Of a stretch of 64,000 nucleotides of DNA, positions 48,025-59,379 are shown piece after piece. This DNA comes from Mucilaginibacter xinganensis (lineage in GTDB: Bacteria; Bacteroidota; Bacteroidia; Sphingobacteriales; Sphingobacteriaceae). How positions within the stretch are numbered: position 1 is the first letter of the stretch; each line of letters opens with the position of its first letter. Both the position numbers and the translations under genes were made by a program. The notes beneath the pieces were generated by a model. It searched no databases. It was given only the letters and a program-made list of their open reading frames with translations, and was not told the DNA's origin. The stretch spans positions 62,001 to 126,000 of the forward strand of contig JAMFSA010000047.1 in the NCBI GenBank assembly GCA_026225055.1, written 5' to 3'.

Positions 48025-49299
48025 ATGAAAAAAAGCAGCCTATTCCTCACCGCCATCCTCCTGGTACCGGTTTTTGCCTTCTGCCAGGCCAAATCTTTAA
48101 AGCGCCGCAAAAGTGCCGGTGCGGCATTTGAGTCAGGGCATTACCGGAATGTTTTTCGCGAAGCGGGGTATACGCAGGAGGCTATCGACCGAAAAGTCGC
48201 GAAGGCTTACTACGATGTGTTCGAGGGCCCTACGCGCGTGTATTTTGAAGTCGGTGATACGATGGGATATGTGTCTGATTTAAAAAATCACGATGCCAGG
48301 ACCGAGGGACTTTCCTATGGGATGATGATCGCCGTACAGCTCAACAAGAAGGATGTTTTCGACAGGATATGGCGCTGGTCAAAAAAATATCTGCAGCACC
48401 AGGACGGGCCTCACGAAGACTATTTTGCCTGGAGCATCAACCCTCAAACCCTGAAGCGCAATTCAGAGGGCTCCGCTTCGGACGGCGAACTCTACTTCAT
48501 TACTGACTTGTTATTCGCCTCCAATCGCTGGGGCGACAGTTCCGGCATTAATTATTACGCGGAAGCGCGGAAGATACTGGATGCGATGTGGAAAAAAAAC
48601 GGCACCGGTAATGTTTTTAGCTTAATTAACCTTGAGCATAAACAAATAAGTTTTGTACCGGAGGGGAATGGATATAACTGGACGGATCCGTCTTATCATT
48701 TGCCCGCATTTTATGAAATATGGGCGCTTTATGCTAAAGACGGGCATGAGCAATTTTACCGCGATTGTGCGGATACGGCGAGGGCTTTTCTACACCGCGC
48801 TTGCGATACCATAACCGGTTTAAATGCTGATAATACCTATTTTAGCGGTAAGCCGCTATCCAACAGATGGATGCCGGCCGCATTTCGTTATGATTCGTGG
48901 CGGGTGCCCATGAATATCGCCATGGACTATAATTGGTTTAGAAAAGACAAGGAATGGCAGGAAGGATATGCCCGGCGTTTCCAGCGCTTTCTGCGCTCGA
49001 AGGGTATCGATAGTTTTGAAGACCAGTTTAACCTTGATGGTTCCCGCCCCGATTTTATCCTTCAGGCGGGCCAGGTAAAAAGGCTAAGGCATTCCATTGG
49101 TTTGGTGGCAACGGCGGCATCAGCTTCCATTATGAACAAAGACCCCCAAAGTATTGATTTTGTGCGCGTATTATGGAATGCAAAGTTAGAGCCTTACGAC
49201 GACGGGTACTTTGATCCCTACTACGACGGGTTACTTTATTTATTCAGTTTGATGCACCTGAGCGGCAAGTACCAGATTATAAAACCAACTATAAATTAG
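48025..49299 (+). CDS. GH8 reducing-end xylose-releasing exo-oligoxylanase-like enzyme
   Basis: 424 residues from ATG 48025 (MKKSSLFLTAILLVPVFAFCQ signal peptide); the track start TTG at 47965 is unlikely. The (alpha/alpha)6 barrel has the acid Glu in DARTEGLSYGMM (about residue 93) and base Asp in GSASDGELYF (about 152), plus YNWTDPSYHLPAFYEIW and FDPYYDGLLYLFSLM. Overall plan matches the Rex group of GH8 (about 380 residues), which trims xylo-oligosaccharides from the reducing end; endo-xylanase is the alternative. TAG is its natural stop. Confidence 0.9.
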   Translation: MKKSSLFLTAILLVPVFAFCQAKSLKRRKSAGAAFESGHYRNVFREAGYTQEAIDRKVAKAYYDVFEGPTRVYFEVGDTMGYVSDLKNHDARTEGLSYGMMIAVQLNKKDVFDRIWRWSKKYLQHQDGPHEDYFAWSINPQTLKRNSEGSASDGELYFITDLLFASNRWGDSSGINYYAEARKILDAMWKKNGTGNVFSLINLEHKQISFVPEGNGYNWTDPSYHLPAFYEIWALYAKDGHEQFYRDCADTARAFLHRACDTITGLNADNTYFSGKPLSNRWMPAAFRYDSWRVPMNIAMDYNWFRKDKEWQEGYARRFQRFLRSKGIDSFEDQFNLDGSRPDFILQAGQVKRLRHSIGLVATAASASIMNKDPQSIDFVRVLWNAKLEPYDDGYFDPYYDGLLYLFSLMHLSGKYQIIKPTIN

Positions 49300-51300
<2,001 letters not shown>

Positions 51301-51416
51301 GCAGCCGGGCTGCAGGCGCAGATCTGTTATGGTGTACGTTCGCCGCGCATATAAAAGGAACTGTACAACGGCGACCATTAATTGAAATTAAATATTTGGC
51401 TTATTATGTATTACCA

Positions 51417-52268
51417 ATGAAAATAAAACGGAGCGTCATGTTATGTATGGCGGTGATTCTTTTGACCGGCAATGCGTTCGCTCAAAAACGGCATCTTTAT
51501 CTATTCCTGTGCTTTGGGCAGTCAAACATGGAAGGGAATGCCCGATTTGAACCGCAGGATACAACCGTGGATAGCAGGATGCGCGTGTTACAGGCGGTAG
51601 ATTGCCCGGACCTGGGCAGGCAAAAAGGAAGCTGGTATACGGCCGTTCCGCCTTTGTGCCGTTGCAAAACAGGACTGACGCCTGCCGATTATTTTGGAAG
51701 AACGCTCATTGCCCGGCTCCCGAAAAAAATAAAAATTGGCATCATCAATGTCTCGGTAGCCGGGTCCAGGATTGAAATATTCGATAAGGATAATTTCCAG
51801 GCCTACCTTTCCGGAGCTCCGGGATGGATGAAAAATATAGCAGCTGAATATAACGGCAATCCCTATGCTACGCTTGTTGAGTTGGCGAAAAAGGCTCAAA
51901 AAGTTGGCGTTATCAAGGGCATCCTGTTGCACCAGGGGGAATCTAATCCAAATGATTCGCTCTGGACAAAAAAGGTGAAAGGCATATATGATAACCTGAT
52001 GAAAGATTTGAACCTGAAACCGAAGTCAGTTCCTCTGCTTGCCGGTGAACTTGTTAATGCTGACCAGGGGGGCGCCTGTGCAAATATGAATAAAATCATC
52101 GCGACACTGCCTGCGGTCATCCCTAATGCCTACGTTATTTCTTCTTCTGGCTGTTCCTGTGCCGGTGATCACCTGCATTTTATGGCTGAAGGCTACAGGA
52201 AATTAGGGAAAAGGTATGGGACTAAAATGCTGGCTTTGTTGGGTTACGGGGACATGGCCGTCGAATGA
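51417..52268 (+). CDS. CE6-like (SASA/SGNH) acetyl xylan esterase
   Basis: 283 residues from ATG 51417 (MKIKRSVMLCMAVILLTGNAFAQ). The track start at 51243 lies inside the previous gene and is rejected. SGNH motifs: Ser in CFGQSNMEG (about residue 35), LLHQGESNPND, Asp-His in CAGDHLHFM (about 250). Short form, without the jelly-roll insert of the 8477 enzyme. Likely deacetylates xylan. Followed closely by GH95. Confidence 0.88.
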   Translation: MKIKRSVMLCMAVILLTGNAFAQKRHLYLFLCFGQSNMEGNARFEPQDTTVDSRMRVLQAVDCPDLGRQKGSWYTAVPPLCRCKTGLTPADYFGRTLIARLPKKIKIGIINVSVAGSRIEIFDKDNFQAYLSGAPGWMKNIAAEYNGNPYATLVELAKKAQKVGVIKGILLHQGESNPNDSLWTKKVKGIYDNLMKDLNLKPKSVPLLAGELVNADQGGACANMNKIIATLPAVIPNAYVISSSGCSCAGDHLHFMAEGYRKLGKRYGTKMLALLGYGDMAVE

Positions 52269-52310
52269 CCATGCGGGCGGCTACTGACTATAAAATACAA
52301 ACTATCTCTT

Positions 52311-54806
52311 ATGTACGTATTATTTAATAAAAAGCCGGGCATGCTGTTGCTGGCAATACTGGTATCGCTGAGCGTTCTGGCGCAGCAGGCGGATCGCGGC
52401 CTTAAGCAAAAAAATGCAATTGATGCCGCTAAACGCTATAAACTGTGGTATGATAAGCCTGCTGCGAACTGGAACGAAGCCCTGCTGGTCGGCAATGGCT
52501 TTATCGGCGCCATGATCTTCGGCAATGTTCAAAATGAACGCATCCAGCTCAACGAGTCAACTATCTGGGGAGGCGGCCCCAATAATACGATTGATTCGGG
52601 AGCAAAGCCATATATTACCAGGGTACGGTCCCTGCTGGCCGGGAAGCAATATGCGGAGGCCCAGGCGTTGGCTAACAGTAAACTTGGGCCGAAGGGAAAC
52701 AGCGGGATGCCATACCAGCTTGCCGGCAATTTGTACATCAGCTTGCCGGGAACAGACATCGTTAGTGACTACTATCGGGATTTGGACATAGGTAATGCTA
52801 CGGCTGTTGTCAGGTACACGATGAACGGCGTACACTATAAAAGGGAATATTTCACCTCTTTCGGAAGGAATGTGATGATGGTGAGGTTTACTGCAGATCA
52901 GCCGGGTAAGATCAGCTGTAAGGTGAAACTTCAGAGTCCGCTCAGATCATCGGTGACCATTAACGAAAAAAAGGAACTGGTATTATCCGGGTGGGGCAGC
53001 GATCATGAAAACCAAAAGGGGTTAATTAAATTTAATGTGCTTACCAAGGTCAAAAATTCAGGCGGCAGGCGCGTGGCTGATACTTCCGGCATTACGGTGT
53101 CACATGCGGATACTGCGGTGATCTATCTTTCGATAGCTACCAATTTTGTCAACTATCATGATATTTCGGCTGATGCGCTAAAGCGTGCGGAGGACATTCT
53201 GACCAGGGCTTCAAAAGATAGTTTTGATGCGTTGCTGCACAGCAATATCCGGTTTTACAGATCTTATTTTAACCGGGTAAAACTTGATCTTGGCATTAAT
53301 GAGGCCGCAAGACAGCCTACGGATTTACGGATTAAAAATTTTTCAGGCAATAATGACACCCAGTTAGCCGAATTATGTTTTTAGTTTGGCCGGTATTTGC
53401 TGATTTGTTCATCCCAGCCCGGTTCGCAGCCCGCTAATCTGCAAGGCATCTGGAACGGGGAGGTCAAAGGCCCCTGGGACAGCAAGTACACGGTTAATAT
53501 CAATACGGAAATGAATTACTGGGCAAGCGAGGTAACCCAGTTACCGGAATTGAGTACACCGCTTTTCCATATGATCAAAGATTTATCCGTTACTGGTAAG
53601 CCTGCCGCGCAAATCATGTACGGCGCGCGCGGCTGGGTATTACATCATAATACGGATATCTGGCGGATAACAGGTATAGTAGACGGGGCTTTCTGGGGTT
53701 TATGGCCAACTTCGAATGCATGGCTGTGCCAGCACCTCTGGGAACATTATTTGTATTCCGGCGACAAGCGGTTCCTCCAGGAATATTACCCGGTAATGAA
53801 AGGCGCCGCTGAATATTATATTGATGCGCTGCAAAAGGAGCCCGGGCATGGCTGGCTGGTTGTTTCACCCTCCGTATCGCTTGAGCACGAATATATTGAA
53901 GGGAAAGAACAGGTATCCGTTACAGCTGGTGCCACGATGGATAACCAACTGGTTTACGGACTATTTACTGACTTGATCAGGGCTGCTGCCGAACTCCACT
54001 TTGACCGTGATTTTGCAGACAGCCTGGCGTCCTACAGGGAACAGTTACCACCGATGCAGATTGGCCGGTACGGGCAATTGCAGGAGTGGCTGGAAGATTT
54101 TGACCGCCCGGACGACAACCATCGTCATGTTTCTCATTTGTATGGCCTGTTCCCGGGCAACCAACTGTCACCTTTTACGCAACCGCAACTTTTTGCTGCT
54201 GCAAAAAACTCGCTCATTTATCGCGGCGATGTTTCCACGGGATGGTCCATGGCATGGAAGATTAATTTGTGGGCGCGTTTGCTGGACGGCAATCATGCTT
54301 ACAAGCTGATCAGGGATCAGATAAAACCTGTTAGCGGTCATTCCGGCGGCAGTTACCCCAATCTGCTGGATGCCCATCCGCCTTTTCAGATCGACGGTAA
54401 TTTGGGCTGTACTTCGGGGATAGCGGAAATGCTGGTGCAAAGTCATGACGGCGCAATTTATCTGTTGCCGGCCATACCGGATGAATGGGAGAACGGCAGT
54501 ATTTCGGGACTCATGGCCAGAGGTGGTTTCAAGATTGACATGACCTGGGCCAGTCATAAAATAACAAAGCTGGTGGTTTATTCCTCACTTGGCGGCAATT
54601 GCCGCTTACGCATCAATCAACCTGTCAGCAGCGGAATGCTGACCGAAGCCCGTGGTACTAACAAGAATCGTTTTTACCAGGTCATGGATTTGAAAACACC
54701 GATTGTTAAAGAGAGCGGCAAGGACCTGACAGTCAACTTACCCAAAACCTGGCTGTACGATCTGGCAACAAGCCCCGGTCGAACTTATACGTTTATAACT
54801 AAATAA
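52311..54806 (+). pseudogene. GH95 alpha-L-fucosidase/galactosidase interrupted by one in-frame TAG
   Basis: GH95 removes alpha-1,2-fucose or alpha-galactose from side chains, for example in xyloglucan. The track gives 52311-53384 and 53397-54806, both in one frame. TAG at 53382-53384 falls in QLAELCF*FGRYLLICSSQPG, where Gln is usual (FQFGRYLL), so CAG has become TAG. The rest is complete: signal peptide (SVLAQQ), N-terminal NGFIGAMIFGN...LNESTIWGGGP, then NINTEMNYW, VVSPSVSLEHEY, HRHVSHLYGLFPG and FQIDGNLGCTSGIAEML. 831 codons in all, normal length. The third such amber break in the window. Confidence 0.85.
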
Positions 54807-54820
54807 GCTATGGGTCGTTT

Positions 54821-54848
54821 ACCGGTCTGTTTAGTTCAGCAGACCGGT
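54821..54848 (+). terminator. Hairpin after GH95
   Basis: ACCGGTCTG / CAGACCGGT, 9-bp perfect stem with a 10-base loop, 14 bases after the GH95 stop; no U-run. The remaining 265 bases to the convergent nucleoside-hydrolase-like gene show nothing else. Confidence 0.5.
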
Positions 54849-55113
54849 GAAATGGAATGCAAATGGTACAACCGGTCCGCGAGTCGCTGCTATCGTTAAT
54901 AATTTTTCCGGCAATTACCCGGCTGCTGCGCAGGGTTAATTGCCGATGCTTGAACTTGACCACGTGATTTCGTGCGCTTTAGAACACTGAGTTGTGTTTA
55001 AGGGGAAGAAGAATAGCAATTAATCCTTAAGAAGCTGGTGTGGTTAAGGTGTTCAGGAAATGCCTGTTTGTATTTTTCGAAGTGGGGTAGTCAATTGCTC
55101 CTAAAAATCCATT

Positions 55114-56124
55114 CTAATTTTTAAATAGCTCCAGCTTCGCAAAAAAATCGCCAAACATCAAACCGGTATCGATATGCTGATATACCCTGATTTTTCTGCT
55201 ACCTGGATTTAACTGATAAATACCCGAGCTGCTAATGGTGGGACAGGGCTTATCTACATAATCGCTGGATGAGGTGTCCGGATCGAAAGAGGATTGCAGG
55301 GCGGTTAACAATACCAAAGGGCTATCGCCCAGTATATATGTTTCGCCAAGGTTCAGCTTATACTTTTGCATCCTCACTATCAAACTTTCAAGAGTATTGT
55401 AAAGATATTTGCCGATTTCACCGTTAGGCTTAATTTTTAGTACCAGTTCTGAATAAGGCAAAATCGCCTGCCGGTAAACGTTGCGGGGCAACTGCCATAA
55501 GTTGATCCGGCTCCGGTTGAACACTACTCTTGCCGCATAAATGTCTATATTCAAGTTATACTCGACCGGAGAGGCATTCGGTGGCGGCAAGGCAAGGTCG
55601 CTGTATTCGGGACCGCCAATCCATATCAACGTTAGTTTTCCTGTTATTTCCGGCTTAGTCAAAACTGCTGAAGCAATTTCGGTAAGGCCCGCACCGCATA
55701 GTACGTATAGCGGCAATTTGGTATCGGTACGTAATGCCTCTTTAATAATGAAGTCAACGGCATCGCTTTTTACCGGCGTACTGTCGTTTTGCATGCCGGA
55801 ATTAGAGCCGGCTATCACGGGTATCTTGCCATCCATTTTCATAACCGACAATAATTCACGGGCTTTTTTTGCGGCATTGTCCGCCTGTGTTTTGGACGGA
55901 TCGAATCCATCGTGAGCGTTCAGGTGTGTACCTATAATAGCTCTTATTTCCACCGATGGCGACAAAAGCAGGTGGGTTAACTGGAAAAGGCCATCCGGGT
56001 CACCGCCAAAATCATTGTCAATAATCACACGCATACGTGGTGTTATTGGAGAAGCCGTTTGGCCAAAGGCAAAGATCGTCGACATGAACAATAGGATGAA
56101 CGAGACAATATGAAAAGGTTTCAT
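55114..56124 (-). CDS. Secreted nucleoside-hydrolase-like protein
   Basis: 336 residues, signal peptide (LFMSTIFAFGQ). N-terminal motif RVIIDNDFGGDPDGLFQL resembles the calcium/ribose-binding Asp cluster of inosine/uridine-preferring nucleoside hydrolases, with Gly in place of the last Asp; LVLCGAGLTEIASAV and IWIGGPEY also fit the family. A C-terminal LLTALQSSFDPDTSSSDY is present. Secreted members are common beside Bacteroidetes PULs and may act on sugars other than nucleosides. It stands alone, convergent with GH95 and divergent from GH5. Confidence 0.72.
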   Translation of the reverse strand: MKPFHIVSFILLFMSTIFAFGQTASPITPRMRVIIDNDFGGDPDGLFQLTHLLLSPSVEIRAIIGTHLNAHDGFDPSKTQADNAAKKARELLSVMKMDGKIPVIAGSNSGMQNDSTPVKSDAVDFIIKEALRTDTKLPLYVLCGAGLTEIASAVLTKPEITGKLTLIWIGGPEYSDLALPPPNASPVEYNLNIDIYAARVVFNRSRINLWQLPRNVYRQAILPYSELVLKIKPNGEIGKYLYNTLESLIVRMQKYKLNLGETYILGDSPLVLLTALQSSFDPDTSSSDYVDKPCPTISSSGIYQLNPGSRKIRVYQHIDTGLMFGDFFAKLELFKN

Positions 56125-57126
56125 AATTAATGGCTGGTTTATGTTGAAACAAAGCTAAATTAAAATAATAGTAAATACGGAGATGATATTGCGGGCGCCG
56201 CTCGCAGTGCGGGTTAATTTCAGGTTAAAAAGCTCTGTTCATCCATCTTTATAGATAACGGTGAATCAATGGGTCTGGAATGCGGTTTGTTTCTTGTAGT
56301 TGATATACAAATACTTATTTTAATAAGTGTGCCCGTTTTTAGCTTAACTCGATTGTTTTGTTAAAAGACAGACTTCCCGGACAGAGGTTGATATTTCTTC
56401 TATATTGAACATTTCGCACGCTATTTAAATGCTTTTGTACCCGTCCAGCCATTTTTTACTTCTATAATTTTACTGTTAGGTTAATAAAATTAATAGTGCC
56501 TAAAACATGGTAGTTGAATGTTGGCTGTTGTTTCAACGCTTGTGCTTACTACCATAGATACGTTTTGTTTTTATTAGCTATCCGCCCGCCTGCGGGAAAT
56601 GAAAATTTAACCAACTATATACGCCTGTTCAGACTTGCTTATTCATGTTGAAAAATGAAGCTGATATTAAACTCTTCTGTAGCCGGAACGGTTAGCGGTT
56701 TATTATTAGTCTTTTTAAGTCAGTATAATACTGTAAAAAGCTACCGGTACGCATTGCAAAAAATGTTAGATGGTGGATTTTGTTACCTTAAAAAAAGAGC
56801 TGATTAAGGCCATTATTTGTAATCGTGATGCCATGAACGTAGCATATGCGAAATTTAACAGGCTACTCACTGGGCTTTTGTCTATAACAAAAACTGCATG
56901 GGATTTGATAGCTTTTGTGGTTTCAAAAGGTGAGAATAGCATCATTGTTATAAATACCGGCCTGAAGTGGATAATAAATCATATTACCATTACCAGCATT
57001 GATGTAAAACCAGGTGGCTATATGATAAGCCTCCTTAGTCTATTCAGTTGCCTAACGCCTTCAATTCCAAATAACCAATTATTCATTGCGGCAAATTTGA
57101 TGCGTCGCGACTTAACCAATTTTATT
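56125..57126. promoter_or_regulatory. Long leader/control region of GH5, partly duplicated before the second GH31
   Basis: About 1 kb. Bases 56401-56480 align without gaps to 59137-59216 (about 70% identity), and the match extends to a start-codon-like ATTCATGTT at 56641-56650. This homologous ATG opens only a 16-codon ORF (56645-56695, MLKNEADIKLFCSRNG). The track start of GH5 at 56770 would translate the last 357 bases, but no domain is seen there. Confidence 0.5.
56401..56472 (+). promoter_or_regulatory. Conserved promoter block, copy 1 (GH5)
   Basis: ATTGAACATTTC ... CTATTT ... CTTTTGTACC ... CCATTTTTT ... TATAATTTTA. Matches copy 2 at 59137-59208 at about 53 of 72 positions with no gap. 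TAATTTTA (56465-56472) could be the -7 element (one mismatch to TAnnTTTG). Confidence 0.55.
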
Positions 57127-58830
57127 ATGAAAAAAACCTTAAATTATCTTTTATGCATCCTGGGAATCCTGACTTTGACAAGATGCAGTAAGCGCGAAAT
57201 TGCTAATCCAAGTGCTAAATCGTTTATGACAAAGAAAGGTAATAACACATTAAATTTAGCTTCGTATCCGAGTTACAATACTTCACCGCTAGCGCCCGAT
57301 CAAACAGGGATGACCAGTACCGCAGTCCAGATTGCTTCAAATATCACGTTAGGGATTAATATCGGCAATACCATGGAAGCTCCCGGTAACGAACAGGGAT
57401 GGGGAAACCCCATGATTACCCAGGCGCTCATTGACAATTATAAACAAAGGGGTTTTAACGCCGTACGAATCCCTTGTAATTGGGACTGGTCACATGTAAT
57501 TAATACATCAACTGAACAAATAGACCCGGCATGGCTCTCGCGGGTGCAGCAGGTTGTGCAATATTGTGTTAACGATGGTATGTATGTGATATTAAATATA
57601 CATTGGGATGGCGGATGGTTGCAGAGTAATGATACAGTCACCGCGCAGGCTGCGACTAATGCCAAACAAAAGGCACTCTGGGAGCAAATTGCAACGCAAA
57701 TGCGTGGTTTTGACCAACATCTGCTATTTGCCAGCACGAACGAACCTGGTGGAACGACTGCCGCAGCAATGAGTGTTCTGCTTTCGTATCATCAAACATT
57801 TATTAATGCGGTGAGGTCGACCGGCGGGCACAACAGTTACCGGACGTTGGTGATCCAGGGCCCCAACGGCGCTGATATTGTTGCAACTAACAATCTGATG
57901 AACACGATGCCAACTGATCAGGCATCCAATCGTTTGATGGTGGAGGTCCATAATTATACGCCTTACAATTTCTGCTTGATGGGCTCGGATCAATCATGGG
58001 GCAATGTTTTCTATTATTGGGGCTCGGGATACCACACCACCTTCGATGTTGCGCACAATCCCACCTGGGGTGAAGAATCGACGCTTAGCGGCTACTTCCA
58101 AATGATGAAGACAAAGTTTGCTAACAATGGCATCCCGGTAGTAATGGGCGAATTTGCAGTACAGAGCCTGAATCTTAAGGGAGATTCTTTAAACTTCAAC
58201 CTTGCTTCCCGGGCGTATTGGTATAATTACAATATGCACCTGGCATTCGCGAACGGCATGCTTCCTTTTCTGTGGGATACCGGGTCGATCATCAACCGGT
58301 CGACTTACGCGGTGCAGGATCAGCGGGACTTAGCGGCACTGGTACAAGGAACACAAACCGGCGGATCCGCGACATTTCAGGTTGGTGGTGTATACCAGAT
58401 CATCAACAGGTATAGTTTTAAGCCATTAGAGATTGCCGGTTGGGGCACCGCCAACGGGTCACTGGCGGATCAATGGGATTATCAGGCCGGTACCAACCAG
58501 CAATTTATAGTACAGAGTGCGGCAAATGGTAGCTATTTGTTGACACCTATGCATACCAGCGGGAAGTGTCTGGAAATCTATAGCTGGTCCGGCGCTAACG
58601 GCGGTGCTGCGGATATATGGAGTTACACCGGTACCGGCGGCGGTAATCAAAATTGGTTGATTCAGGCAACCGACAATGGCTACTATAAGATTATAAATGT
58701 AAATAGCGGAAAAGCCCTGGAAATTACTTTAGGAAACAATCCGGCAATTCCCTTCAGAAATGGTTCCGCGGTTGATCAATATGATTATAATGGCGGCAAA
58801 AATCAGCAATGGGCGTTTGTGAAAATATAA
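57127..58830 (+). CDS. GH5 (subfamily 4-like) endo-glucanase/xyloglucanase lipoprotein with CBM13-type lectin domain
   Basis: 567 residues from ATG 57127, which gives a lipoprotein signal (LLCILGILTLTRC); the track start 56770 is rejected for lack of a domain in the extra 119 residues. GH5 barrel: LGINIGNTMEAPGNEQGWGNP, FNAVRIPCNWDW, acid/base Glu in FASTNEPGG (about 205), VEVHNYTPYNF, nucleophile Glu in VVMGEFAVQS (about 340). C-terminal ricin-type beta-trefoil (about 420-567) with repeats ending NQQF, NQNW and NQQW. Likely the surface endo-enzyme for xyloglucan or mixed glucan; GH5_4 assignment is by motif only. Confidence 0.9.
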   Translation: MKKTLNYLLCILGILTLTRCSKREIANPSAKSFMTKKGNNTLNLASYPSYNTSPLAPDQTGMTSTAVQIASNITLGINIGNTMEAPGNEQGWGNPMITQALIDNYKQRGFNAVRIPCNWDWSHVINTSTEQIDPAWLSRVQQVVQYCVNDGMYVILNIHWDGGWLQSNDTVTAQAATNAKQKALWEQIATQMRGFDQHLLFASTNEPGGTTAAAMSVLLSYHQTFINAVRSTGGHNSYRTLVIQGPNGADIVATNNLMNTMPTDQASNRLMVEVHNYTPYNFCLMGSDQSWGNVFYYWGSGYHTTFDVAHNPTWGEESTLSGYFQMMKTKFANNGIPVVMGEFAVQSLNLKGDSLNFNLASRAYWYNYNMHLAFANGMLPFLWDTGSIINRSTYAVQDQRDLAALVQGTQTGGSATFQVGGVYQIINRYSFKPLEIAGWGTANGSLADQWDYQAGTNQQFIVQSAANGSYLLTPMHTSGKCLEIYSWSGANGGAADIWSYTGTGGGNQNWLIQATDNGYYKIINVNSGKALEITLGNNPAIPFRNGSAVDQYDYNGGKNQQWAFVKI

Positions 58831-58854
58831 GTTTGAATAGAAGTTTACGAACTG

Positions 58855-58894
58855 CAACATCTTTAAAGCTTAACTCAAAGCATTAGAGATGTTG
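58855..58894 (+). terminator. Hairpin after GH5
   Basis: CAACATCT / AGATGTTG, 8-bp stem with a 24-base loop, followed by TATTTTAATA. A weak terminator candidate 25 bases after the GH5 stop. Confidence 0.4.
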
Positions 58895-59136
58895 TATTTT
58901 AATAACTGTTTTAGAACAAAAATATATTGCCGTTTACAATGGATCCCTGTATATCCTTTTTTATATAATGTCCTTGATACCTGTCATGGGTTTCATCATT
59001 GGAGAGCCCCACATCAATGACGACCCGCGTTAAGAAAGTGCGTGAAAACATGAAAGGTTGTGAGTAATTCACGGGCAAGATGACTTTGTATTTGCGTCTT
59101 TCGTTAAAAAAAGTAAATCCCCGTGTGGCTTTTTGT

Positions 59137-59208
59137 CAAATTGAACATTCCATACTCTATTTTCTGACTTTTGTACCCCTTCTTCCATTTTTGTCTCTTA
59201 TAATTTTA
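59137..59208 (+). promoter_or_regulatory. Conserved promoter block, copy 2 (second GH31)
   Basis: Second copy of the block at 56401. TAATTTTA here is at 59201-59208, 172 bases before the GH31 ATG; in copy 1 the matching ATG is 173 bases downstream. The rest of 58831-59379 shows nothing recognisable. Confidence 0.55.
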
Positions 59209-59379
59209 TCGCCGGATCAATAAACCTAAGACGGTCTTAAAAATTGGCGGCTCAGATATTATAGGTGAAAAGGCGGTTGAAAATGCCTGCCCTTAAGCGG
59301 CATTCATTTTTCCTATTACAATTTGCTTTATAAAAATGTGCAGCAGCCAATGTAAATAAGCCGGTGTAACCCTGTATTC

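Noticed and set aside
56770-57126. 119-residue N-terminal extension of GH5
   Set aside because: No domain or signal fits, whereas ATG 57127 gives a clear lipoprotein signal peptide.
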